Notes under the pieces: model-generated | Seen by the model: only the letters and a program-made list of their open reading frames with translations | The model's database searches: none | What the model was told of the DNA's origin: nothing | Part shown: in pieces, positions 15,959 through 23,993 of the stretch | How positions within the stretch are numbered: position 1 is the stretch's first letter | Layout: the number at the start of each line of letters is the position of its first letter | Position numbers and translations under genes: made by a program | Source of the DNA: Flemingiibacterium sp964430755 | GTDB taxonomy: Bacteria; Bacillota; Clostridia; Oscillospirales; CAG-272 | Length of the DNA stretch: 52,726 bases | Assembly: GCA_964430755.1 (NCBI GenBank) | Contig: CAYSFT010000012.1 | Coordinates: 1-52,726, forward strand | Direction of reading: 5' to 3'

Positions 15959-17557
15959 TTAATTGAATTTCACATCATAAGTGAGCTTACCCTTTGCAGG
16001 ATAGTCACCGGCAAGAACATCGAGCGTGTAAAGATTATTAATCGGCGAGCAGGTTCCGTTAATGATGCGCGGAATATGCGGAAGATCCTCGAATACATAC
16101 GGATTACCGAAATGAACGATTGTTGAGATGCGGTTTGTCACCTGAAGTGCCTCGATAAGCGAGATTATACGCGGAGTGAACATTTCTCTGCCAAGGTAAG
16201 CGGCACTTCTGAAGAAGGTAATGAATACGATATCCTCACAGTCATACGATTCACCGAGCACGCGCATATTTTCCGAAGCGCTCGGGAACTGGCTTATCAT
16301 TGTAAACTCCGAATTCGGATAAAGCTCCTTTAACTTATCGGATATTGCAAGCGGACTGTACCAATCGCGGCTGAATGTATCAACATCAATACGGTTGTTG
16401 ATGTCAACAGTTGTTTCGGTGAGTATTACAAAATAATGTTTCTTGTCACGCGGAAGTGCAACGGTGAGTCCCTCATCAACCTTTGCAAAAACAGAATCGC
16501 GGTTGATTGCATCAAAATCTGCGAGATCCTTTTCCGTAATTTCTGTGAATTTCGGTGTAGCAAGAGTTTTGTGCTGTGCCTCAAGGATGTGTCTCACAGC
16601 ATCGTTAAGACGTGCATCCGAGATGATTCCCTCGTCGTAACACTGGCACATGGATTCATATGCCTCACGGTGATCCTTGTTCCATGCAAGCGAAATATCG
16701 TTACCGTTTCCGACCGACAGACCAACCGAGCGAACCTTACCAAATTTCGAAACGATACCATCCATGGCAAGCGCATCGGTGATCGAGAAGCCGTCAAAGC
16801 CCTCGTCACGGATGAGATTGATAACCTTCTGTGAAAGGCTTGCAGGATAATCGGGATCGATCTTGGCAAAACGCTCGTGACGCGTCATGATACCGTCGAG
16901 AAGTCCCTCACGCAGAAGTGCAAGATAGGGATAAAGGTTAACATCGAGCAGTTCTTCTTTTGTTTTCATGGAGAACGCCTCTGCCATGTGCGAGTCGATG
17001 GAGCCGTCCGAGCCTTCGCCGGGATAGTGCTTTGCAAGGACCAGAATGCCGCCGTCGTGCATACCTCTCGCCTCGGCAACAGCCAGCTCTGCAACACGCT
17101 TTTTGTCGCTTCCGATTCCGCGGATGTTCGTTCCGCAGGCACATCTTGTTTCTGCCATATCGAGAACTGGATTGCAGACTACGTTATATCCGATCTGACG
17201 TGCGCCGATTGCCGTAACTTTACCGAATGTGTAAGCGGCTTCCTCACTGTCAACCATACCGATAGGATTGTGTCTACCGATGATATTTTTGCCAAATCCG
17301 CTCTCGGCATCGCACATAATAAGTATCGGATAATCGGCAACCGCCTTGATTCTGTCAATCTTCGCCTTTGCAACCTCAAGATGATCTGCATCAAAGTTTA
17401 TCCAAACAGCACCGATCGAATGATTTTTGGCAAGTTCAATCACATATTCCAGCTGAGCTTCCTGCTCCTCCGGTGTGAGGAATCCAAAAAGTGTGGCAAT
17501 CGTAACCATACCAAGCTTTTGTTTTGTTGAAAGTTCTTCAAGTTTAAGTTCACGCAT
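15959..17557 (-). CDS. Glycoside hydrolase family 3, NagZ-like, cytoplasmic
   Basis: A 532-residue GH3 protein without a signal peptide. The N-terminal barrel carries a NagZ-type motif KHYPGEGSDGSIDSH ending at His190, the histidine that serves as acid/base in NagZ. The nucleophile is Asp261 in ITDALAM. NagZ normally has PGHG where this protein has PGEG, so N-acetylglucosamine recognition may be altered. A C-terminal alpha/beta domain (about 370-532) makes it longer than single-domain NagZ. It probably releases beta-linked N-acetylhexosamine or hexose from imported oligosaccharides or muropeptides. The ATG at 17557 is preferred over an upstream TTG because GGAGGT lies 8 nt before it. Confidence 0.8.
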   Translation of the reverse strand: MRELKLEELSTKQKLGMVTIATLFGFLTPEEQEAQLEYVIELAKNHSIGAVWINFDADHLEVAKAKIDRIKAVADYPILIMCDAESGFGKNIIGRHNPIGMVDSEEAAYTFGKVTAIGARQIGYNVVCNPVLDMAETRCACGTNIRGIGSDKKRVAELAVAEARGMHDGGILVLAKHYPGEGSDGSIDSHMAEAFSMKTKEELLDVNLYPYLALLREGLLDGIMTRHERFAKIDPDYPASLSQKVINLIRDEGFDGFSITDALAMDGIVSKFGKVRSVGLSVGNGNDISLAWNKDHREAYESMCQCYDEGIISDARLNDAVRHILEAQHKTLATPKFTEITEKDLADFDAINRDSVFAKVDEGLTVALPRDKKHYFVILTETTVDINNRIDVDTFSRDWYSPLAISDKLKELYPNSEFTMISQFPSASENMRVLGESYDCEDIVFITFFRSAAYLGREMFTPRIISLIEALQVTNRISTIVHFGNPYVFEDLPHIPRIINGTCSPINNLYTLDVLAGDYPAKGKLTYDVKFN

Positions 17558-17606
17558 GAAACTGTACCTCCGAGATCTGTCAAGTGACAAATTTATTTAC
17601 ATTATA

Positions 17607-17635
17607 ATTTTACCATTCCAATGTCGCTTTGTCAA
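17607..17635 (-). promoter_or_regulatory. Promoter of the GH3 gene
   Basis: On the minus strand TTGACA (17635-17630) and TAAAAT (17612-17607) with a 17-nt spacer. Confidence 0.75.
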
Positions 17636-17750
17636 TATACAATCGTACCGTTTTTTTCACTTTCTTCTCGTTTTTAATGGCAAAAAATTTCACAGTCTGC
17701 AGTTTTTACAGTGTCGAGGTTTAAATTTCAAGCCTACGTTTTATTTTTGC

Positions 17751-17779
17751 TTGATTTATTAACAAGTTTGTTGTAAAAT
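17751..17779 (+). promoter_or_regulatory. Promoter of the nuclease-like gene
   Basis: TTGATT (17751-17756) and TAAAAT (17774-17779), 17-nt spacer, with AAGGAGGT about 25 nt downstream. Confidence 0.6.
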
Positions 17780-17816
17780 AAAACCGTACTGCTTAAAACA
17801 AGGAGGTGCTGACAGA

Positions 17817-18608
17817 GTGCCCAAAGCCCCAAAAGCTCAAAATCCGTACGCAAATGCGAGCGCACACGAGAAAGAATTATTTTCAAAATCCTGTCATGAG
17901 GCAATGATAAACGGACACGAAAAACGCGGAATCGGCACACTCGGCGAGAGGACGCTTCACAGTGTACTCAAGCACTTTTTTGAGCCTGACACCTCTTTTC
18001 ATGAAATAAAGCTTGGGCGTTACGTTGCCGATATCTGCAAGGACGGCGAGATCACCGAAATTCAGACGCGTCAGTTCTACGCTTTAAAAAACAAGCTGAA
18101 CGCATACAAGGATAGCTATAAAGTAAACGTGGTGTACCCAATCGCCGCCGAAAAATATATTTTGTGGATAGATCCCGAAAGTGGAGAGATCGGTGAGCGA
18201 CACAAATCGCCAAAGCAAGGTAAACCGTGGGATATACTTTACGAATTGTATTCACTCCGTCCGATAATGCCGCTCACAAATGTGCGCTTTACGCTGGTGT
18301 TCTGCAATATTGAAGAATACCGTCTCTTAACGGGACGAAGCCATGACAAAAAACATTTCGGTTCTTCCCGTTTTGAGCGTATACCGACTGAACTCGTCGG
18401 CAAGATGATACTCGAAAAGTCCGACGATTTTTCCGTACTGATTCCCGAAACGCTCGGAGAACACTTCACTGCGGCTGAATTTGCGAAAGCCGCAAAAATG
18501 ACACGCCGCAAGGCAGGTTACGCGCTCCTGACGCTTATATCGCTCGATGTGATAGAACACACAGAAACGGTGAATCGAACCTATATTTACAGAAGAAAAT
18601 CACTCTGA
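17817..18608 (+). CDS. Uncharacterised protein with a PD-(D/E)XK nuclease-like core and C-terminal winged-helix-like region
   Basis: I do not recognise a named family for this 263-residue protein. Residues 40-90 look like a minimal PD-(D/E)XK nuclease core: a helix with Glu44 (GERTLHSVLKHFF), a beta-hairpin with Asp72 (YVADICKDG) and Glu81-Ile-Gln83 (TEIQTR), with Gln in place of the usual Lys. RQFYAL follows. The last 60 residues (AAEFAKAAKMTRRKAGYALLTL) look like a winged helix. The start is GTG, supported by AAGGAGGT 10 nt upstream; the first ATG inside lacks one. It stands alone between GH3 (divergent) and the flippase. A DNA- or RNA-processing role is inference. Confidence 0.6.
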   Translation: MPKAPKAQNPYANASAHEKELFSKSCHEAMINGHEKRGIGTLGERTLHSVLKHFFEPDTSFHEIKLGRYVADICKDGEITEIQTRQFYALKNKLNAYKDSYKVNVVYPIAAEKYILWIDPESGEIGERHKSPKQGKPWDILYELYSLRPIMPLTNVRFTLVFCNIEEYRLLTGRSHDKKHFGSSRFERIPTELVGKMILEKSDDFSVLIPETLGEHFTAAEFAKAAKMTRRKAGYALLTLISLDVIEHTETVNRTYIYRRKSL

Positions 18609-18631
18609 AGCAAACATTTTTCGGTATAGAC

Positions 18632-18660
18632 TTGAAAATAAAGTCAAAATGTGGTATAAT
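18632..18660 (+). promoter_or_regulatory. Promoter of the flippase gene
   Basis: TTGAAA (18632-18637) and TATAAT (18655-18660), spacer 17 nt. Confidence 0.75.
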
Positions 18661-18791
18661 ATAATTTATGGCAGACTGAAACTACTGTCGTTTATATGAA
18701 AACAACTTAAAAAATGCACGGACGCCACGGACTTGTTATGAGTCTTTTAAAGATTATGCACCGCTGCTTTAATAAATATTTTGGAGAAAAA

Positions 18792-20195
18792 ATGGACAAG
18801 TATAAAAAACTCCTGTCAAACACAGCCATACTCGGCATCGGTACATTCGGCTCAAAGCTGCTTGTATTTCTGCTCCTGCCGCTTTATACGGCGTGCCTTT
18901 CAACAGCCGAGTACAGTACCGCCGATATTATAACGCAGAGTGCAAACCTGCTCATGCCGATCCTGTCGCTCGGAATATGTGATGCGGTTTTCCGTTTCAC
19001 GCTCGACCGTGATGCTGATCGAAAACGCGTACTTACGACGGGGCTTTACGTTACATTCGCAGGATTTCTTATTTTCACCCTGCTTTTCCCTCTGCTTAAT
19101 CAAATTGAATATTTTGAAGGCTATATGTGGCTTATAATCCTGTACGCCTTTGTCGCCAATGTGCATTCCATCCTTGCTCAATACGTCAGAGCGTGCGGCA
19201 TGACAGCCTTTTTCGCGGTGCAAGGTATATCCTCAACCGCCATAACGATTGCGCTTAACATTCTCTTCCTTGTTGTTCTTAAAATCGGACTGCTCGGATA
19301 TGTATTAAGTGTAGTCATCGCAGACGCGCTTGTGTCGCTTATTATAATCATTGTGATTCGCCGTGACTTTTCCCTTTCGCCGTCACGCATCCATAAACAA
19401 ACGGCGCGCCTCATGTTAAAGTTCAGTATTCCGCTTATCCCGACGACCATCTTCTGGTGGATCACAAACGTCTCCGATCGCTATATGATAAAGGGCTTTA
19501 TCGGTGACGACATAAACGGTCTTTACGCGGCAGCTTTCAAGATACCGACAATGCTTATTCTTCTTTCGGGCATCTTCATCGAAGCATGGCAGTTTTCCGC
19601 CGTAACAGAGCGAGACACAGAATCACGTCGGGATCACGAAAGCTTCTTCGGAACGGTCTTTGACAGCTTCCAGGGTATGCTCTATATCTCCGCCGCGGGA
19701 CTTATAGCTTTCTCGAAAATTTTTGCAGAGATACTGTTCGCAGACAGCTACTATACAGCATGGCAGTATATGCCGCTTCTTATCAGTGCAACTGTTTTTT
19801 CAAGCCTCGTTACGTTTATGGGAAGCGTCTATCTCGTTGATAAAAAGAGTGTACATTCGTTTGTAACGTCAATGATCGGCGCACTCGTAAATATCGTCTT
19901 TAACCTGATTCTTATACCAACGCCGCTCGGCGCAAACGGTGCCGCTCTTGCTACATTTCTTTCATATTTCATCGTTTTCATCATCCGTGCCGTCAACACA
20001 CGTAAGTTCATACGCTTCCCTCTCCATACGCCGAAGCTGATCGCAAATACTGCCATAATCGGCGTGCAGACGGTATTCATGATATTTGAGTTTCCCTACT
20101 GGATACCCGTACAGATAATCGGTATCGCCGCGATTTTTATCATCAACGCAAAGCCAATCCTCGGCGGTGTTATGAAAATACTTCATAGAAGATAA
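18792..20195 (+). CDS. Wzx-type polysaccharide flippase (MOP superfamily)
   Basis: A 467-residue integral membrane protein with about 12-14 hydrophobic segments, from LLSNTAILGIGTFGSKLLVF near the N-terminus to the last segment at about 435-460. The N-terminal pattern (SN, GxGTFGSKLLVFLLLPLY, then TAEYSTADI) is that of polysaccharide-biosynthesis/oligosaccharide flippases. These move lipid-linked sugars across the membrane. The ATG at 18792 is chosen over an upstream in-frame start at 18714 because GGAG lies 6 nt before it and the upstream 26 residues are not membrane-like. No glycosyltransferase gene is adjacent, so its cargo is unknown. Confidence 0.8.
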   Translation: MDKYKKLLSNTAILGIGTFGSKLLVFLLLPLYTACLSTAEYSTADIITQSANLLMPILSLGICDAVFRFTLDRDADRKRVLTTGLYVTFAGFLIFTLLFPLLNQIEYFEGYMWLIILYAFVANVHSILAQYVRACGMTAFFAVQGISSTAITIALNILFLVVLKIGLLGYVLSVVIADALVSLIIIIVIRRDFSLSPSRIHKQTARLMLKFSIPLIPTTIFWWITNVSDRYMIKGFIGDDINGLYAAAFKIPTMLILLSGIFIEAWQFSAVTERDTESRRDHESFFGTVFDSFQGMLYISAAGLIAFSKIFAEILFADSYYTAWQYMPLLISATVFSSLVTFMGSVYLVDKKSVHSFVTSMIGALVNIVFNLILIPTPLGANGAALATFLSYFIVFIIRAVNTRKFIRFPLHTPKLIANTAIIGVQTVFMIFEFPYWIPVQIIGIAAIFIINAKPILGGVMKILHRR

Positions 20196-20209
20196 AATGT
20201 AAACAATGT

Positions 20210-20250
20210 CACAGTGCGCGAATCTCACTTGACAAATCATGCGCACTGTG
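20210..20250. repeat. Perfect 10-bp inverted repeat overlapping the tRNA-Arg promoter
   Basis: CACAGTGCGC (20210-20219) and GCGCACTGTG (20241-20250) are perfect complements 21 nt apart. They flank the -35 hexamer of tRNA-Arg. It could be the flippase terminator stem (no T run follows) or an operator. Confidence 0.6.
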
Positions 20251-20257
20251 GTATTAT
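20229..20257 (+). promoter_or_regulatory. Promoter of tRNA-Arg
   Basis: TTGACA (20229-20234) and TATTAT (20252-20257) with a 17-nt spacer; the tRNA starts 17 nt later. Confidence 0.8.
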
Positions 20258-20273
20258 ATTGTAGTGTTAAAAT

Positions 20274-20350
20274 GTTCCCGTAGCTCAGCAGGATAGAGCA
20301 TCCGCCTCCTAAGCGGAAGGTCGCGCGTTCGAATCGCGCCGGGGACGCCA
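20274..20350 (+). tRNA. tRNA-Arg (anticodon CCT)
   Basis: Acceptor GTTCCCG pairs with CGGGGAC (one T-G pair). Anticodon stem TCCGC/GCGGA holds loop CTCCTAA, anticodon CCT. The T arm is GCGCG-TTCGAAT-CGCGC. CCA is encoded. Confidence 0.95.
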
Positions 20351-20351
20351 G

Positions 20352-20385
20352 AACGGTAAGTTTCGTCGTGGGCTTACCGTTTCTT
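20352..20385 (+). terminator. Terminator of tRNA-Arg
   Basis: AACGGTAAG (20352-20360) pairs perfectly with CTTACCGTT (20373-20381), followed by a weak T tract (TTCTT). There is no room for a manganese riboswitch before mntP. Confidence 0.65.
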
Positions 20386-20435
20386 GAATATTTGCTTCAA
20401 AATGATTCCTTATTATATATTTTGGGAGGATTATT

Positions 20436-21023
20436 ATGGACATATCATTTTCGCTGATAACAATGAGCATAATGCTTGGTGCAGGACTTGCAATGGATGC
20501 CTTTTCGGTTTCCCTCGCAAACGGACTCAGTGAACCTAAAATGCGGCTCTCCAAGCTTTTCGGAATCTCTGCGGTGTTTGCAGTTTTTCAGGCGTTAATG
20601 CCTATGATCGGTTGGGTATGCGTTCATACAGTGGTGCAGTATTTTGAATCCTTTGAAAAATTCATACCGTGGATAGCACTCGCACTGCTCGGCTATATCG
20701 GAGGCAAAATGCTCATCGAGGGTATACGCTGTAAATGCGAGGACTGCGGCTGCACAAAGCTCACTCTCGGAACACTGCTCGTTCAAGGCGTTGCAACCTC
20801 AATTGATGCGCTCTCGGTTGGCTTCACCATCGCAGATTACACTCTTGCCGAAGCTGTCGTGTCCGTTTTGATAATTGCCGCAGTGACATTTGTCATATGC
20901 AGTCTGGGTATTTTTCTCGGACGAAAATTCGGAACAGCACTTGCAGGTAAAGCAGGCATTCTCGGCGGAACGATACTCATATTAATCGGTCTTGAAATCT
21001 TCATAAAAGGCGTTTTCTTTTAA
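20436..21023 (+). CDS. mntP: Manganese efflux pump MntP
   Basis: A 195-residue, six-helix membrane protein with the two characteristic aspartate motifs of the MntP family: GLAMDAFSVS (residues 18-27) and ATSIDALSVGF (about 120-130), the acidic residues that bind Mn2+ in the membrane. A Cys-rich loop (CKCEDCGC) lies between the halves. The family exports manganese and protects against its excess. GGGAGG lies 6 nt before the ATG. It sits directly downstream of tRNA-Arg, with its own terminator at 21039. Confidence 0.9.
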   Translation: MDISFSLITMSIMLGAGLAMDAFSVSLANGLSEPKMRLSKLFGISAVFAVFQALMPMIGWVCVHTVVQYFESFEKFIPWIALALLGYIGGKMLIEGIRCKCEDCGCTKLTLGTLLVQGVATSIDALSVGFTIADYTLAEAVVSVLIIAAVTFVICSLGIFLGRKFGTALAGKAGILGGTILILIGLEIFIKGVFF

Positions 21024-21038
21024 CATTTTATAAACAAT

Positions 21039-21086
21039 TGCACCGTAGGTTATGACTGAAAATCATCCACGGTGCATATTATTTTG
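21039..21086 (+). terminator. Terminator of mntP
   Basis: TGCACCGT (21039-21046) pairs perfectly with ACGGTGCA (21069-21076), with further inner pairing (ATGA/TCAT), followed by a T-rich tract. Confidence 0.75.
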
Positions 21087-21146
21087 CATAAAATTTCCTA
21101 TACTAAACTTATCTTTGACTAATTTACCAAAATTCGTATATGGGGG

Positions 21147-21175
21147 TTGATTTGTGATATAAAATATGGTATACT
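21147..21175 (+). promoter_or_regulatory. Promoter of the fakB-fakA unit
   Basis: TTGATT (21147-21152) and TATACT (21170-21175) with a 17-nt spacer. Confidence 0.7.
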
Positions 21176-21239
21176 ATATATATCTTATAATGAGCGTGCT
21201 GTGGGTTTCAAACGGTGCGCATTAAGAAAGGATAACAAT

Positions 21240-22127
21240 ATGCAGGATTATATTTTGAGCTGTTGTTCAACAGTTGATCTTACACATGAGCATCTCGTTG
21301 CTCGCAATATTTCTTACGCTTGCTTTCACTTTTTCATGGACGGTGTTGATTATATAGACGACCTCGGTCGTTCCATGCCGTTCAGCGAATTTTACGCAGC
21401 TATGGCAAACGGTGCTGACACAAAGACATCGCAAATCAGCGTTGGTGAATATACAAATTATTTTGAAAAGCTTCTCGAGCAGGGCAAGGATATTCTTCAT
21501 GTTTCCCTTTCCTCCGGTCTTTCCGGAACAATCCAGTCTGCAAAAAATGCGGCAAAGGCTTGTATGGAAAAATATCCCGAGCGCAAGATCAGAATCGTTG
21601 ACTCGCTTGCGGCATCTTCGGGCTACGGTCTTTTCATGGATAAGCTCGCTGACCTGCGCGATGAGGGAATGAGCATGGATGAGCTCGGCGACTGGGCTGA
21701 AGCTAACCGTCTGAAGCTTCATCATTGGTTCTTCTCTTCTGATCTTACCTTCTATGTAAAGGGCGGTCGTGTTTCAAAAACCGCAGGTGCAATCGGAGGT
21801 ATTCTCGGAATCTGTCCGCTTCTCAATATGGATGTTAACGGAAAGCTTATTCCGCGTGAGAAAATTCGTCCCAAGAAGCGCGTTATCAACCGTATTACCG
21901 AAATGATGAAGCAGTTTGCAGACGACAGACTTGATTACAGCGGAAAATGCTATATCAGCCATTCTGCCTGCATCGAGGATGCACAAGCCGTTGCAAACCT
22001 CGTTAAAGCTGCATTCCCGAAGCTTAACGGAGATATCGTTATCAACAGCATCGGAACAACAATCGGAAGCCACACCGGCCCCGGCACAGTTGCTCTCTTC
22101 TTCTTTGGAGACGAGCGCAAAGACTGA
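21240..22127 (+). CDS. fakB: DegV-family fatty-acid-binding protein (FakB)
   Basis: A 295-residue DegV protein. It shows the family sequence DILHVSLSSGLSGT (fatty-acid carboxylate loop), RKIRIVDSLAASSGYG and the C-terminal GTTIGSHTGPGTVALFF. FakB proteins hold a fatty acid while FakA phosphorylates it to acyl-phosphate for phospholipid synthesis. The next gene is FakA, which makes this assignment firm. The ATG at 21240 is used rather than an upstream in-frame start at 21147, because AAAGGA lies 8 nt before it and the promoter -10 box lies after the earlier start. Confidence 0.9.
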   Translation: MQDYILSCCSTVDLTHEHLVARNISYACFHFFMDGVDYIDDLGRSMPFSEFYAAMANGADTKTSQISVGEYTNYFEKLLEQGKDILHVSLSSGLSGTIQSAKNAAKACMEKYPERKIRIVDSLAASSGYGLFMDKLADLRDEGMSMDELGDWAEANRLKLHHWFFSSDLTFYVKGGRVSKTAGAIGGILGICPLLNMDVNGKLIPREKIRPKKRVINRITEMMKQFADDRLDYSGKCYISHSACIEDAQAVANLVKAAFPKLNGDIVINSIGTTIGSHTGPGTVALFFFGDERKD

Positions 22128-22153
22128 TTATCGATCTAATATAAAGAGGAAAA

Positions 22154-22175
22154 GTCCGGAAAATATTTTCCCGAC
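22154..22175. repeat. 22-bp interrupted palindrome between fakB and fakA
   Basis: GTC-C-GGAAAAT and its mirror ATTTTCC-C-GAC form a palindrome with one mismatched pair. It ends 12 nt before the fakA start, where it could be an operator or an RNA hairpin affecting fakA translation. Confidence 0.55.
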
Positions 22176-22187
22176 AGGTTTGTATTT

Positions 22188-23888
22188 ATGATTAATGAAA
22201 TCAAGGACGAGCTGAATAACGCCGCACCGGATGTAACAACTGCCGACAAATATCTTGACGGTAAGCTGTTCGCTAACATGGTCAGAGGCGGCGCAGCACA
22301 GCTTCGTGCAAATGCCGAGGAGGTTAACAACCTCAACGTGTTCCCCGTTCCCGACGGTGACACCGGCGATAATATGAGCATGACCATCGAAGGCGGAGCT
22401 GCAGCAATCGCAGGCGTTGATAATGGCGACATCGCATTTGTTTCAACAAAGTTCGCTCAGGGTATGCTGCTTGGCGCAAGAGGTAACTCGGGTGTTATAC
22501 TGTCGCAGTTCTTCGACGGCATCTCAAAAGGGTTTGAGGGACGAACCGAGGTTGACTGCGTAACTTTTGCCGCCGCACTTAAAAATGGCGTTAAACAGGC
22601 ATACGCTTCGGTTATGAAGCCAACAGAGGGCACTATTCTCACAGTTGCACGTGAATCGGTCGATTACGCCGCGGCACACACAAACGAGAACAGCACCTTC
22701 CCCGAAATCTTCTCTGATCTTTTAAAAGAAATGTACTCTTCCCTTCAGCGCACCCCCGAGCTTCTTGAACAGCTCAAAGAAGCAGGTGTTGTCGACAGTG
22801 GCGGCGCAGGTTTATATTATATCATCCAAGGTTGCTGTAAGGTTCTGCTCGGCGAGGAGATTAAAATTGATCTTGACCTCCCGGCCCCCAAAACAGCCAC
22901 AATAGATTTTTCCGCATTCGGTCCCGACAGCGAAATGACTTACGGTTACTGCACCGAGCTTCTGCTTCAGCTGCAAAATTCAAAATGCGACACAGAAGCG
23001 TTCGATGAGAATATCGTCAAGGATTTTCTTGGTGGAATCGGTGACTCAATTGTTGCCTTCAAAACGGGCACTATAATCAAAATCCACGTTCACACAAAAA
23101 CCCCCGAGCGTGTTCTCGAATTCTGCCGTCAGTATGGTGAATTTCTGACAGTGAAAATCGAAAACATGAGCGTTCAGCACTCAAGCCTTTCCGATGAGCA
23201 TTCCACAAAGAAGCCGCGCAAAGCCAAAGAATTCGGAACAGTCGCAGTTGCATCGGGAGACGGAATCGAAGCGCTCTTCCGTGAGCTTGGCGTTGACTAT
23301 GTTGTTCACGGCGGTCAAACGCAGAATCCGTCCGCGAAAGACTTCCTTGAGGCATTTGAGGATGTCGGCGCATCACATATCTATGTTTTCCCGAACAACG
23401 GAAACATCGTTATGGCAGCAAAGCAGGCGGCTCAGCTTTACAACAGCGGCGAAATACACGTAATCGAAAGCAAAGACCTCGGCATGGGTTATGCGGCAAT
23501 ATCCGCGATGAATTTCCAGTCCGGTGATCCCGAGCAGATTGCCGAAACCTTCCGCGAGGCAATGGCAATGGTTTCAACCGGATATATCTCTCCCGCAATA
23601 CGCGATGCAGAGCTTAATGGCGTACGCATCAAGTCGGGCGATTTCATCGGATTTGTCGGCAAAGAAATGAAGGTTTCCTGCAAGCGCATGATTGATGCGG
23701 CGTGTAAGCTCCTCGATAAAATGTTAAGCGAGGATACTTATCTCGTAACCGCTTTCATCGGAAAAGATGCAAGCGAAGACGACACAGCGGCAATCGAAGA
23801 ATGGCTTGCCGAAAAATATCCGGATGTTGAGTTTTACACTTCAGACGGCGGTCAGGACGTATATCCGTTTATCTTCGTTGTTGAATAA
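22188..23888 (+). CDS. fakA: Fatty acid kinase FakA (DAK2-domain protein)
   Basis: A 566-residue protein of the YloV/FakA family. The N-terminal DAK2 domain (about 25-215) has NNLNVFPVPDGDTGDNMSMT, whose aspartates bind the Mg-ATP, and GARGNSGVILSQFF. A middle segment contains the family's Cys/His-bearing YGYCTEL, and the C-terminal DegV-like domain ends GGQDVYPFIFVVE. With FakB it makes acyl-phosphates from exogenous fatty acids. The RBS is unusually weak; the start is 60 nt after fakB, just behind the palindrome at 22154. A strong terminator follows. Confidence 0.92.
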   Translation: MINEIKDELNNAAPDVTTADKYLDGKLFANMVRGGAAQLRANAEEVNNLNVFPVPDGDTGDNMSMTIEGGAAAIAGVDNGDIAFVSTKFAQGMLLGARGNSGVILSQFFDGISKGFEGRTEVDCVTFAAALKNGVKQAYASVMKPTEGTILTVARESVDYAAAHTNENSTFPEIFSDLLKEMYSSLQRTPELLEQLKEAGVVDSGGAGLYYIIQGCCKVLLGEEIKIDLDLPAPKTATIDFSAFGPDSEMTYGYCTELLLQLQNSKCDTEAFDENIVKDFLGGIGDSIVAFKTGTIIKIHVHTKTPERVLEFCRQYGEFLTVKIENMSVQHSSLSDEHSTKKPRKAKEFGTVAVASGDGIEALFRELGVDYVVHGGQTQNPSAKDFLEAFEDVGASHIYVFPNNGNIVMAAKQAAQLYNSGEIHVIESKDLGMGYAAISAMNFQSGDPEQIAETFREAMAMVSTGYISPAIRDAELNGVRIKSGDFIGFVGKEMKVSCKRMIDAACKLLDKMLSEDTYLVTAFIGKDASEDDTAAIEEWLAEKYPDVEFYTSDGGQDVYPFIFVVE

Positions 23889-23897
23889 TAATAACAA

Positions 23898-23935
23898 TCG
23901 GTGCTTTGAATTTTTTCAGAGTACCGAACTTTTTT
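23898..23935 (+). terminator. Terminator of fakA
   Basis: A 13-bp hairpin (23898-23910 with 23915-23927, wobble pairs) followed by T5-6. Confidence 0.85.
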
Positions 23936-23993
23936 ATATTTTCGGCGTCTAATAAGCAGAAAAGCATTTTTTAGTAAGAAAGGAAACTAAACT

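Noticed and set aside
20351..20435. Manganese (yybP-ykoY) riboswitch before mntP
   Set aside because: Only 85 nt are available and they are mostly the tRNA-Arg terminator; the conserved riboswitch core is absent.
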